Positions 8,268 to 15,499 of a stretch of DNA of 19,472 bases are shown here, one piece after another; position 1 is the first letter of the stretch, and the number at the start of each line of letters is the position of its first letter. Source of the stretch: BP-464 sp963825415 (GTDB lineage Bacteria; Actinomycetota; Thermoleophilia; Solirubrobacterales; Solirubrobacteraceae); the NCBI GenBank assembly GCA_963825415.1, contig CAWGTD010000007.1, forward strand, positions 1 through 19,472, written 5' to 3'. A model generated the notes under the pieces. The model was not told the DNA's origin. It worked only from the letters and a program-made list of their open reading frames with translations, and made no database searches. A program made the translations under genes and the position numbers.

Positions 8268-10298
8268 ATGCGAGCGGTCCTCGGCGCCGGAGCAATCGCG
8301 GGCGCCGTCGTCGCGCTGAGCGGGGCGGTGGCGCAGGCCGCGCCGGTCGCCGAGAGCGCGCGGTTCGCCGCGTCCGACGGTGTGACCCTGCAGACCACGA
8401 TCACCGGCGAGGGAGCGCTGACGCCGCGGCCCGTGATCGTCGAGTTCAGCCCCTACGGGCGCAACAGTGGAACCGTCAACGCCGGGCCGGCCTACAACTA
8501 CCTGCTCGTCCAGATCCGCGGGACCGGCGACAGCGACGGGAAGTTCGACGCGCTCGGCGCCCGCACGCAGTCCGACGTCGCCGAGGTCCTCGCGTGGGCG
8601 TGCCATCAACCGTGGAGCAACGGCGCGCTTGGCCTCAACGGCTTCTCGGCCAGCGCGATCACGATCTACAACTCGCTGCACCTGCCCCTCCCGTGCGTGA
8701 AGACCGCCGTCCTGAAGTCCGGCACCCACGAGCTCTACCGCGACCTCCTCTATCCCGGCGGGATCAACAACATCGTCCCGGGCGCGGGCGTGATGGCCCT
8801 GATCGGGGCGCCGGCGGCCCTGCAGGGCTTCGACCGGCTGGGCCGCGATCCGGCGACCGGCGCCGACATCCCCCAGGGCCTCATCGCCGCCGGGCTCAGC
8901 GCCACGGAGCACCCCACGCTCGACGACTGGTGGAAGGAGCGCGGCTTCCGCGGAGACGTCAACAACCTGCCGGTCCTCACGATCGACGGGTTCTTCGACG
9001 TCGAGTCGCGCGGCGCGTTCCAGGGCTATCAGGAGCTGCGCGACGACGGTGCGCACCTGATCGTGATCGGCGCCCACGACGGCGCGCCCGTCACCACCGA
9101 TGCCGGCGAGGCCGACATGAAGGCGTGGTTCGACCGCTACCTGCTCGGCGTCGCCAACGGCGTGGAGAACCAGCCGCGGGTGCGCCTCTGGCTGGCCGAC
9201 GGCGACCGCGAGGATCTGCTGGCCGGCAAGTTCGTCCGCGTCGACGGCAGCGACTGGCCGATCCCCGGCACGCGCTGGACGTCGCTGTCGCTCGACCCAG
9301 CGCGCAGCGGCTCGGCCCGGTCGATCAACGACGGCTCGCTGCGCCTGGCCGCACCCACCGCGACAACGACCGCCACTTATCCGACTGTGCCCTCCGATCC
9401 CGAGAGCAGCGATCCGCCCAACGCCGCGATCGTCGGAGCGGCGGGACTCAACGCCCTGACCAACGCGTTCCCCTTCTTCAGCGACATGCGCGTCGCCGAG
9501 ACCAAGGGCCTCTCCTACACGACCGTGCCGCTGAAGGCCGACGTGCGCTCCGCGGGGCCGGCCAGCCTCGAGCTCGAGCTGTCGAGCACGGCGCCGACGA
9601 CGGGAATCTGGGCGCTCGTCTCCGACGTCTTCCCCGACGGCGTCCCGCACCCCGTCGCCAGCGGGCGGCTGCTCAGCGACTTCCCCGCGATCGACACGGC
9701 CAAGTCGCTGAAGGATCCCGAGAGCGGCGACGTCGTCCAGCCCTACGGCCGCTACGACACCGCCACACCCGCGACCCCCGGCCAGAAGCGCCGCTACCGC
9801 GTGGAGCTGTGGCCGATCGGCAACCGCTTCAAGGCCGGCCACCGCATCCGCCTGCACATCATCGGCGCCTCCTTGGCCTCCCTGCCCACCGCCCCCGCGG
9901 CCAACACCGTCACCGAGGGCGGCGCCGCCGCGTCGCGACTGCTGCTGCCGGTACTGCCCGGGAGCGACCTGCCGGGCGCCCTCGGCGCACCCGCCGCGGT
10001 CGCCGAGAGCTGCACCGCGCGCCGCATGACATTCCGCGTCTCGGGCCCCGGCGGCGTCCGCATCGTCAGCGCCCGCGTATTCGTCGACGGCAAGCGCAAG
10101 CGCACCGTCCGCGCTGCTCGCGGCAAGCGCCTGCGCCGCTTCACCGTCGCCGGGCTGCCGGCCGCGGGGCGGCACACGCTGAGGATCGAGACGTACGACG
10201 CGCGCGGGAAGCGGGTGCGCCGCTCGGTGCGGCCGTTCCGGGGGTGTACCGCGAAGGGGAAGCCGAGAACGACCGGCAGGATCAAGCCGCGCGGCTAG
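8268..10298 (+). CDS. Secreted CocE/NonD family (X-Pro dipeptidyl-peptidase-like) hydrolase
   Basis: A 676-aa predicted secreted serine hydrolase. Residues 1-24 form a signal peptide (hydrophobic core, AQA-A cleavage site). The alpha/beta-hydrolase core follows: RGTGDSDGKFD is the family's conserved loop, the nucleophile is likely Ser127 in GLNGFSAS, the acid Asp240 or Asp244 in LTIDGFFDV, and the base His270 in VIGAHDG. From about residue 420 comes the beta-rich C-terminal domain of this family (PLKADVRSAGPASLELELSS, then RFKAGHRIRLHI). A last section from about residue 580 is an Ig-like module, Arg/Lys-rich, bounded by Cys (SCTARR and FRGC). CocE/NonD proteins hydrolyse esters, amides or X-Pro peptides; the substrate here is unknown. 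The nucleophile motif G-F-S-A-S departs from the usual G-x-S-Y. The gene stands alone and stops 24 nt before the tRNA-Thr remnant, so it is the last chromosomal gene before the element. Confidence 0.85.
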   Translation: MRAVLGAGAIAGAVVALSGAVAQAAPVAESARFAASDGVTLQTTITGEGALTPRPVIVEFSPYGRNSGTVNAGPAYNYLLVQIRGTGDSDGKFDALGARTQSDVAEVLAWACHQPWSNGALGLNGFSASAITIYNSLHLPLPCVKTAVLKSGTHELYRDLLYPGGINNIVPGAGVMALIGAPAALQGFDRLGRDPATGADIPQGLIAAGLSATEHPTLDDWWKERGFRGDVNNLPVLTIDGFFDVESRGAFQGYQELRDDGAHLIVIGAHDGAPVTTDAGEADMKAWFDRYLLGVANGVENQPRVRLWLADGDREDLLAGKFVRVDGSDWPIPGTRWTSLSLDPARSGSARSINDGSLRLAAPTATTTATYPTVPSDPESSDPPNAAIVGAAGLNALTNAFPFFSDMRVAETKGLSYTTVPLKADVRSAGPASLELELSSTAPTTGIWALVSDVFPDGVPHPVASGRLLSDFPAIDTAKSLKDPESGDVVQPYGRYDTATPATPGQKRRYRVELWPIGNRFKAGHRIRLHIIGASLASLPTAPAANTVTEGGAAASRLLLPVLPGSDLPGALGAPAAVAESCTARRMTFRVSGPGGVRIVSARVFVDGKRKRTVRAARGKRLRRFTVAGLPAAGRHTLRIETYDARGKRVRRSVRPFRGCTAKGKPRTTGRIKPRG

Positions 10299-10321
10299 CG
10301 GCAGCGCACGAACTTCGGGAG

Positions 10322-10368
10322 AGCCGACGCCCGGACTCGAACCGGGGACCCCTTCATTACGAGTGCCG
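10322..10368 (-). other. tRNA-Thr(CGU) 3'-half remnant, att site
   Basis: On the - strand this reads as the 3' half of a tRNA: anticodon loop CTCGTAA (10363-10357, anticodon CGT), 3' anticodon stem TGAAG, 5-nt variable loop, T arm CCCGG-TTCGAGT-CCGGG (10346-10330), acceptor strand CGTCGGC (10329-10323) and discriminator T (10322). The 5' side is not tRNA: the expected CTTCA stem strand is CGGCA, with two mismatches, and no D arm or GCCGACG acceptor strand exists upstream. This is the usual footprint left by integration into a tRNA 3' end, with the crossover near the anticodon loop. Confidence 0.85.
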
Positions 10369-10400
10369 CTCCGGCGGGCTGGTTGCGCGAGATTGCTCGG

Positions 10401-10439
10401 GATTCGATGTACCAGACGTCGCTTCGCGGAGATCGAATC
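10401..10439. repeat. 8-bp inverted repeat inside the left element end
   Basis: GATTCGAT (10401-10408) and ATCGAATC (10432-10439) are perfect inverted copies separated by 23 bp. They lie between the att remnant and the arm-type repeats. They could bind an excision factor or another dimeric protein, but only the symmetry is seen. Confidence 0.4.
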
Positions 10440-10448
10440 TGCCTAGTT

Positions 10449-10468
10449 GGGGACATGGTTCGGGACAC
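10449..10468 (+). repeat. Arm-type repeat pair, left end (GGGGACAT / CGGGACAC)
   Basis: GGGGACAT (10449-10456) and CGGGACAC (10461-10468) are direct near-copies 4 bp apart, followed by GCGCC. The same arrangement occurs at the right end at 19394-19412, in the same orientation. Paired repeats about 85 bp inside an att site and next to the integrase gene are what tyrosine integrase arm sites look like. Confidence 0.6.
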
Positions 10469-10512
10469 GCGCCCTCCTCCCGGTATCCCGAAGATGCTGG
10501 ACCTGTGGTTTG

Positions 10513-10524
10513 GGTCCGCGGACC
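10513..10524. promoter_or_regulatory. Perfect 12-bp palindrome GGTCCGCGGACC upstream of the first cargo gene
   Basis: GGTCCGCGGACC is self-complementary and ends 17 bp before the ATG at 10542. The position suits an operator for that gene. No cognate regulator is identifiable, and there is no clear -10 element or Shine-Dalgarno sequence near this start. Confidence 0.3.
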
Positions 10525-10541
10525 GTGCCAAGCTTTGAGCC

Positions 10542-10790
10542 ATGATCGAAGATGAGCCCCTTGAAGGCGAGCACATCGAGCTTGGGCCAGACGACCTGCT
10601 GCAAGAGTCAGCGCAGGATTGGGCGACGTTGGCGGTCGGCGGGGTCGGCCTCGGAGTGGCAGGTTCGAAGGTGGCCGTCGACTACGCGCGGGTGAGGCTC
10701 GACCGTGACCGACTGGAATTCGACCGTCAGAAGTTCGAGGCTGAGCAGAACGCGGACAGTGGGACGCACCCTCCAGTGGACGACTCCTAG
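10542..10790 (+). CDS. Small hypothetical protein (82 aa)
   Basis: I do not recognise this family. The ATG at 10542 begins an 82-aa frame to TAG at 10788-10790. The N-terminus is strongly acidic (MIEDEPLEGEHIELGPDDLL). A short Gly/Val/Ala-rich hydrophobic stretch follows (ATLAVGGVGLGVAGSKVAV, residues about 28-46), then a charged, probably coiled-coil segment (RLDRDRLEFDRQKFEAEQ). The layout suggests a membrane-associated or oligomeric small protein. It is the first gene inside the element, has no good Shine-Dalgarno sequence, and precedes the truncated RHS frame, whose longest form overlaps its end. It could itself be the preserved start of a gene interrupted by recombination. Confidence 0.5.
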   Translation: MIEDEPLEGEHIELGPDDLLQESAQDWATLAVGGVGLGVAGSKVAVDYARVRLDRDRLEFDRQKFEAEQNADSGTHPPVDDS

Positions 10791-10815
10791 ATTTAGGGTC
10801 GCCGACGAGCGGGAG

Positions 10816-12900
10816 ATGACCGTCGACCCCGAGCAGGGCGCGAACCGCACGACGACCACGAGATGGTTCGCCGGCGGGCAGATGCGCGACCGCACCAAGC
10901 CCAACGGCACGCGCGACGTGTGGAGCTGGAACGGGATCGCCGAGAAGTCTCGCCACGAGCGGATCCGCTCCGGCCAGGAATCTGACCCCGATCCTCAGGC
11001 GTACAGCTACGACGCCAACGGCAACCGCACAGCCGACGAGCGGGGCGAGCATCAGTTCAACGCCCGCGATCAGCTGGTCTTCTGGCAGCGCCCGACCGAC
11101 CGTGGCCGCAGCGACCGGCGCGGCTGGACGACGAGCTACACGCTGGACGGCTCGGGCGCGCAGGTCAAGCGCGTCGATCGCGACCAGGACGGCATCGCCA
11201 AGCTCGACAGCGACTTCGTCTACAACGGCGAGCAGCTCGACAAGGCCATCACCGTCGACAACACCCAGCCGGCGACCGTCACCACGACTCAGACCTACCG
11301 CTATGACAACGCCGGCAACATCCAGCGCATCTACAGCCAGGCGCAGATCGCCGGCGAGCCGGTGCCCCAGCCCGAGCCCGACCGGACCGGACTTTCACCA
11401 GCCGAATGCGCGCAGGACGACCTGACCGCGTCGACGACGACGACCCGCTATTGCTATGACGAGTTCAATCGTCAGGTGTTCGCGGCGGGCAGCGGGATCG
11501 AGCCCTACTACGTCTCCTTCGACGGCCTTGATCGCCGTGACCGCAAGGTCCGCAAGGACGCCACGACCGGCGCCGAGACCGAGACGCACGACTACAGCTA
11601 CCTCGGCACCACTGAGCTGCTGGCCAGCGAGATCACCACGACCACCGGCACCTCGGCGACCACCCGCAACAGCTACGACTACGACTCGCGCGGCGATCGC
11701 CAAGGCCAGCAGACCGACGACGCGACAACGACGAGCTATCGCGGCTACGCCAAGGACGCCAACGGGTCGGTCACCGGCCTCGAAAACACGGACGGCACGA
11801 TCGCTGCCGACGAACGCTACGACTACGACCCCTACGGCGAGCTCGACCGCCAGGCCCTGACCGGCATCGACCCCGACGATGGTCTGTCGTCCGACGCCAA
11901 GGCCAACCCGTTCCGGTTCGAAGGCTTCTACTACGACTCGGGCGTCAAGACCTACGACATGCAGGCCCGCCAATACCGACCGGACGTCGGGCGTTTCCTC
12001 TCGCGCGACACATACGCCTCAGCCGCCGGCGACCAAGCCCTCTCCGCCGACCCGCTCACCCAAAACCGCTACGCCTTCGCCGGCGCCAACCCGACCACCA
12101 ACGTCGAGTTCGACGGCCACGAACCCGAAGGCTCCTTCACCAGCGACTATCGCTACTGCGGTAACAATTGCCGCGGCGGGCAGCAACGCGTCCAGGCACA
12201 GCGCCGCGCCGAGACGCGAGCGCTGCGCACCTCTCAAAACAGGGTCAGCGGCGTCTACGATGCGGCTGGGCAGGCGTCACGATTGACGTCTCGAGCCGGA
12301 CAAGCTGTCCGTCGCGTTGCTGCTTACCAAGCCGCGCAGCTGCCGCCTTCGCGTCGCACCAGCGATGCAATAGAGCCAACGGACGATGTGTTCGACGCCA
12401 TCGACATTGCGACCCTCGGTGCTGGCTCGTTCGCTCGCAGGGTCGCGAAGGGGTTCCTTCGTAGGTTCGCCGAGCGTCGGGTTGGCGACAATTTGGTGGA
12501 AGGAGCGTCGACTCGCCTGGCACCCGGAGGCGGTCTGGCCGTCCATGAGGCGGAAGGCGGACACGTCCTCTCTCGTCACGTTGACGTGTCCGAAACCGAG
12601 CTTCGTCAGCGCGTTCTGAGGCCGAGAGGGCCCGCGTTCGCATCCAGATTCGCCGACCGTTCGATCGCCGAGGAAGTCATTAGCGAAGCACTTGATGCAA
12701 ATGCTCGGGAGGTCGCACAGTTTGCTCTCGTAAGCAAGAAGAAGACGTTCGAGTTCGCGTATGACGCGGGCCGGATAGTCGGGTTTGGCGTTCGAGCAGG
12801 CGCCCGCGAACGCGTGTACGCAAGTCGCGTACAAGTTGTGCTGCGGAAGACGAACTCCCAACTCGGGTACCGCATCCACACCGCCTATCCGGAACCATGA
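10816..12900 (+). CDS. Truncated RHS/YD-repeat protein with C-terminal RNase A-like (CdiA-CT type) toxin domain
   Basis: The frame is open from 10705; the ATG at 10816 is taken because it starts near the first homologous residues and avoids the upstream gene (694 aa). YD repeats begin at about residues 63 (YSYDANGNR), 161 (YRYDNAGN), 212 (YCYDEFNR) and 287 (YDYDSRGDR). The RHS core lies at about 336-433 (DPYGELDRQ, FRFEGFYYDSG, ARQYRPDVGRFLSRD, NRYAFAGANPTTNVEFDGH). A variable linker follows with DVFDAIDIATLGAG. The last ~120 residues match the bacterial RNase A-like toxin domain used by CdiA and RHS proteins: HEAEGGHVLSRHV with His577, His583 and His588, then ADRSIAEEVISEALDAN and a terminal LGYRIHTAYPEP. 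Full RHS proteins exceed 1500 aa and have export domains; none exist here. It is probably an orphan toxin cassette, not deliverable unless recombined onto an intact rhs gene. Confidence 0.85.
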   Translation: MTVDPEQGANRTTTTRWFAGGQMRDRTKPNGTRDVWSWNGIAEKSRHERIRSGQESDPDPQAYSYDANGNRTADERGEHQFNARDQLVFWQRPTDRGRSDRRGWTTSYTLDGSGAQVKRVDRDQDGIAKLDSDFVYNGEQLDKAITVDNTQPATVTTTQTYRYDNAGNIQRIYSQAQIAGEPVPQPEPDRTGLSPAECAQDDLTASTTTTRYCYDEFNRQVFAAGSGIEPYYVSFDGLDRRDRKVRKDATTGAETETHDYSYLGTTELLASEITTTTGTSATTRNSYDYDSRGDRQGQQTDDATTTSYRGYAKDANGSVTGLENTDGTIAADERYDYDPYGELDRQALTGIDPDDGLSSDAKANPFRFEGFYYDSGVKTYDMQARQYRPDVGRFLSRDTYASAAGDQALSADPLTQNRYAFAGANPTTNVEFDGHEPEGSFTSDYRYCGNNCRGGQQRVQAQRRAETRALRTSQNRVSGVYDAAGQASRLTSRAGQAVRRVAAYQAAQLPPSRRTSDAIEPTDDVFDAIDIATLGAGSFARRVAKGFLRRFAERRVGDNLVEGASTRLAPGGGLAVHEAEGGHVLSRHVDVSETELRQRVLRPRGPAFASRFADRSIAEEVISEALDANAREVAQFALVSKKKTFEFAYDAGRIVGFGVRAGARERVYASRVQVVLRKTNSQLGYRIHTAYPEP

Positions 12901-13211
12901 CGTCCGAGAACGCTTATCCGATCCTCAGCCAACTGTTTGGTGGGTATCTGCACCAAGATTGGGACCTCGACTACCCAGACGTAGGAGCAGCGGTGGCGGA
13001 CTTTGCTGCGGACCTCTCGCCAGATGAGCGTGCAGGCGTGACAGGAGAACTCATGAGCTTCCGTCGGTCGGGGCAAGGTGAGGCCGCCCTCGAAGCGGCG
13101 ATGCGTCGCCTCGGACTGGCGTACGTCTATCGGCGGGACTTTCCGACGGCGGAAGGGTGGCTCACTTATATCGAGGACGTTGTACGCAGCACCGATGCTG
13201 CTCAGTCTTGA
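12897..13211 (+). CDS. CdiI-family immunity protein for the RNase A-like toxin
   Basis: A 104-aa protein whose ATG (12897) overlaps the toxin TGA by 4 nt, so it is translated with the toxin. Residues 13-26 read LFGGYLHQDWDLDY, the hallmark of the CdiI_2-type immunity family (F-x-G-Y-x-H-Q-D-W). This is followed by an all-helical body (DVGAAVADFAADLSPDERAG, EAALEAAMRRLGLAY) and EGWLTYIEDVV near the end. Its role is to bind and block the cognate RNase A-like domain in the cytoplasm of the producer. GC content is lower than in the mce genes, as is usual for toxin C-terminus/immunity modules. Family recognition is from motif memory. Cognate pairing follows from adjacency and overlap. Confidence 0.85.
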   Translation: MTSENAYPILSQLFGGYLHQDWDLDYPDVGAAVADFAADLSPDERAGVTGELMSFRRSGQGEAALEAAMRRLGLAYVYRRDFPTAEGWLTYIEDVVRSTDAAQS

Positions 13212-13384
13212 ACCTCGACCGAAGGGCGCCATCGACCAGGCGGCGCCCAGTCCTCATGCATCGCAGCCAGCACCGAATCGAACGCGAGCTGCGGCGATGA
13301 CCTGGAACCTGCGCGCGGAGAGTGCGAGGCTGTGCTCACGCTCCCCGCTCCCGACCGCTATTCGTACTTCGTGAAGCGCGGTCG
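13212..13384 (+). other. Gap with probable gene debris
   Basis: No complete gene is seen. One frame reads into GDDLEPARGECEAV, then LTLPAPDRYSYFVKRGR, and stops at 13386-13388. A stretch with RY-x-YF-x-KR resembles part of DUF2750-type small proteins that occur among immunity-gene clusters. There is no start codon with a plausible signal in this frame, so it looks like a decayed fragment. This is a weak resemblance and could be chance. Confidence 0.25.
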
Positions 13385-13990
13385 ATGAGTTCCAGCACCA
13401 TACGGAGCCGGGCGGACCAGGCCATTGGGTTGGCGCTGGAGAAGCGAGGCTTTCGGCCGCTCGCCCCCGGTCGGTTCGCGCGCGAGATCGTCCAGGGAGT
13501 GGACGGCTGGGTTGGTGTTGGCCTGGGGTCGCACAAGAGGGGCGGTCAGGTCGACGCCGATCCAATGGTTGGCGTGAGGCACCGCGCAGTGGAAGACATC
13601 GTCGGGAGTGGGCCGGGCGACGCCACGTTGTTCCGCCCCCTATACGAGGTGCTTCCGGGGGCCCACTACCGGACCTGGAGCTTTGACGACAGCAACGTTG
13701 AAGGGCAAGCGACCGCCCTTGCGAAGGCGATCACTGAGGTCGGCGTCCGTGCGATGAGGGAGTTTGTGTCCCTGGATGACCTCGAGGCGGGGCTGCGAGA
13801 GGTCGCATTCGCAGACGTCCGGCGCTCGCGCTTGCCCGCTGTACTTCTCGCCCGCGGGGACCCTGATGCCGCAAGACACGAGATCTCAGTTGAGCGGTCG
13901 CAACTTCAGAAGCTTGGCGACGCCGCCATGGTGGAAGAGTACGAGGAGTTGGCATCTCGGATTCTCGGCCGGGCGACGTCGCAAACATGA
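13385..13990 (+). CDS. Hypothetical protein (201 aa), possible extra immunity-type gene
   Basis: Family not recognised with certainty. The ATG at 13385 is preferred over a GTG at 13322 because the residues after it begin a well-formed domain: an N-terminal helix (SRADQAIGLALEKRGFRPL), then F-A-R and a beta-rich section (GWVGVGLGSHKRGGQVDADP, MVGVRHRAVEDIV). This layout recalls the DUF4304-like small proteins found as orphan immunity genes downstream of polymorphic toxins. The second half is helical (ATALAKAITEVGVRAMREFV, DAARHEISVERSQLQKLG). It has no signal peptide or membrane helix, so it is cytoplasmic. Being downstream of the toxin-immunity pair on the same strand suggests an accumulated immunity gene, but this is context only. 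No strong Shine-Dalgarno sequence is visible. Confidence 0.65.
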   Translation: MSSSTIRSRADQAIGLALEKRGFRPLAPGRFAREIVQGVDGWVGVGLGSHKRGGQVDADPMVGVRHRAVEDIVGSGPGDATLFRPLYEVLPGAHYRTWSFDDSNVEGQATALAKAITEVGVRAMREFVSLDDLEAGLREVAFADVRRSRLPAVLLARGDPDAARHEISVERSQLQKLGDAAMVEEYEELASRILGRATSQT

Positions 13991-13994
13991 CGAA

Positions 13995-14195
13995 ATGCTG
14001 TGGCTGCGCTTCGAGGCATACTCGTGGTTAGAGCCGGAAAGTCACACCAAGCAGTTCGAGAGCTGCGTCCGATCGCGCTACGCCCGCTATGACGGGGGCG
14101 GCCGGCTGACTTTCACGGGTGTCGGCCATGAGCGTGCGGACTCGACGCTCCGCCGTTACCCGGTGAGCTGGGGTGCTCAGCGCGATCCGCGGTGA
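13995..14195 (+). CDS. Small hypothetical protein (66 aa)
   Basis: ATG at 13995 to TGA 14193-14195 gives 66 aa beginning MLWLRFEAYSWLEP and ending YPVSWGAQRDPR. It begins 4 nt after the preceding stop, which suits a coupled gene. The peptide is aromatic-rich with no recognised family. Its frame is also open upstream through the previous gene, so the open length is not strong evidence. It may be the tail of a broken gene. The 81 bp between it and the next, convergent gene hold nothing recognised. Confidence 0.35.
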   Translation: MLWLRFEAYSWLEPESHTKQFESCVRSRYARYDGGGRLTFTGVGHERADSTLRRYPVSWGAQRDPR

Positions 14196-14276
14196 GGCCT
14201 GAGCGCCGTGCCGTCTGCTGTCAGCTAGGCGTTGGTGGCGGCGATTCGGGCGCTAGCGGTCTGCCGTGCGGCGCCT

Positions 14277-15236
14277 TCACAGGTCATAGCGTGGCGCGCG
14301 GCGCCGACGGCGTCCGAACCGGCGTGTCGGCTGCTCGTCATCCCAGTCCGAGGGCGGTGGTGGTGTATAGCTGGCTTGCTGGCGTGCTCGCTCGGCAGCT
14401 TCCTGGCGGGCTCGGGCGGCGAGTCGTTCGTGGCGAACGAGTTCGCGTGCGCGTTCGCGGTCCTCGACTTGAGTGATCAGCGTCGCCAGCTGGCGAGGGT
14501 CATCATCGCCGTCGGCGAGCGCGACGCGGTCGCCGTACGCATGTTCCTTGACGATCCGCTCTAGCCGGCGGCGCAGCGGCGGATGGGCACACCGAACCTG
14601 AAGGCACTGGTAGGTCTGGCCGAGTAGGTAGCCCCGGATGATGGCCTCCAGGTGCTTTGTGGTCTTCGCGGCGATCTCGAGCTCGACGGCGACCGTTGCC
14701 TCCTTCCCCTCGATGACAACGTCGGGCCACCGACGCCGCGTCTCTGAGCGCAGGTGACAGTCGACGCTGTAGCTCCCTTCGCGGTCGGCCTCGCGACGCC
14801 GGCATTCCCGGTCGGTGAGCACGACGAGATGCGGCGCGGCGAGCTCGAGCTCAGCGACCAGGGCGGCGATCTGCAGGTCGTGCCCTGCCTGGACTTCCCA
14901 GCGCGGCTCTCGGCGGCGGATGTGGCCGATCGCCTCGAAGCCTCGTTTGCTCAGTGCGTAGAGCTTGACCGCCGAGGCATGCGGCTGATGAGACATCACC
15001 AACCCGCAATCCGCGAGTCGCGCGAGCCGTGACCGCGCCCTTCGCTCACTGACTGTGAATCGGGTCGCCACCTGAGCCGCTCCCACGAACCGAAACCGGG
15101 CGACCCACTCAAGCAGTTCCCTGTCGCCGGGCTGCTCCTCCCACCGCCGCCCGCTCGTCCGATCTCGCCCGCTGCTCACCCTCGTCACACCACCTAGGCG
15201 CAGCGCACGCAACCCACCCGCACACTTCCGACTCAA
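14277..15236 (-). CDS. Replication-relaxation family protein
   Basis: Up to 319 aa from a TTG at 15236; a GTG at 15179, which gives a protein beginning VSSGRD and has GGTGG 8 nt upstream, is an attractive alternative start. Residues about 40-105 form a winged helix (ELLEWVARFRFVGAAQVATR, SERRARSRLARLADCGLV, LYALSKRGFEAIG). The following section has GHDLQIAALVAELE (119-131), RRRWPDVVIEGKE (168-179) and VAVELEIAAKTTKHLEAII (182-200), a PD-(D/E)xK nuclease-like pattern typical of replication-relaxation proteins of actinobacterial plasmids and integrative elements. The tail is Arg/Ala-rich and ends RRRRAPRYDL. The family is thought to act in DNA replication or mobilization, but its biochemistry is poorly defined. 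It is divergent from the 345-aa unknown gene across a large dyad that may be its target. Confidence 0.7.
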   Translation of the reverse strand: MSRKCAGGLRALRLGGVTRVSSGRDRTSGRRWEEQPGDRELLEWVARFRFVGAAQVATRFTVSERRARSRLARLADCGLVMSHQPHASAVKLYALSKRGFEAIGHIRRREPRWEVQAGHDLQIAALVAELELAAPHLVVLTDRECRRREADREGSYSVDCHLRSETRRRWPDVVIEGKEATVAVELEIAAKTTKHLEAIIRGYLLGQTYQCLQVRCAHPPLRRRLERIVKEHAYGDRVALADGDDDPRQLATLITQVEDRERARELVRHERLAARARQEAAERARQQASYTPPPPSDWDDEQPTRRFGRRRRRAPRYDL

Positions 15237-15241
15237 TGGTT

Positions 15242-15417
15242 TCCGCCGGTTTCGTGCCCATGCCCGTTTCGCACCACCACTGACTCGCCTGGACCGGGGC
15301 CGACCTCCCGAACTCCCCGTCGTTTACATGGGGGGGGCGGGAGGTCGGGCCCGGGCCAGGCGCGCAGCACCCCACCACTACAGGCTCAATCGGGCATGGG
15401 CACGACCAGCCGGCGGA
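15242..15417. repeat. Nested, near-concentric inverted repeats (176 bp) between divergent genes; candidate origin or control region
   Basis: Three pairs of inverted arms share roughly one centre (15324-15330). Outer: TCCGCCGG (15242-15249) with CCGGCGGA (15410-15417). Middle: TCGTGCCCATGCCCG (15252-15266) with CGGGCATGGGCACGA (15391-15405), perfect over 15 bp. Inner: 15286-15310 with 15338-15362, 23 of 25 pairs, flanked inside by CCCC and a run of eight G, leaving a loop of about 11 nt (15319-15329). The direct repeat CACCACT occurs between arms on both sides. A T-run is absent and the flanking genes diverge, so this is not a terminator. An origin, transfer origin or multi-dimer binding site used by the adjacent replication-relaxation protein is the best inference. 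Confidence 0.75.
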
Positions 15418-15487
15418 CACCCCACCGGACAACCCACAGATAACGTCGGACGAGCTCCGGCGTCGGTTTTCCGTCGACTCGCGTCTC

Positions 15488-15493
15488 TACTTT
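15488..15493 (+). promoter_or_regulatory. Putative leaderless -10 element (TACTTT)
   Basis: TACTTT fits TAnnnT and ends 6 nt before the ATG at 15500, the spacing expected if transcription starts on the start codon. There is no Shine-Dalgarno sequence upstream of this ATG. The same spacing occurs at the CocE-like gene at 8256. Confidence 0.45.
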
Positions 15494-15499
15494 GCACGC

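Noticed and set aside
8082..10175. A 697-aa - strand open frame opposite the CocE-like gene.
   Set aside because: It is a shadow: low-complexity Gly/Arg/Ala composition, while the + frame has a signal peptide and a catalytic triad.
10320..10400. A complete tRNA gene on the - strand.
   Set aside because: The T arm, variable loop and anticodon loop are good, but the D arm and the 5' acceptor strand are missing and the anticodon stem has two mismatches, so only a 3' half is present.
11395..11973. A - strand frame of 192 aa inside the RHS gene.
   Set aside because: Val/Gly/Ala-rich shadow of the YD-repeat frame.
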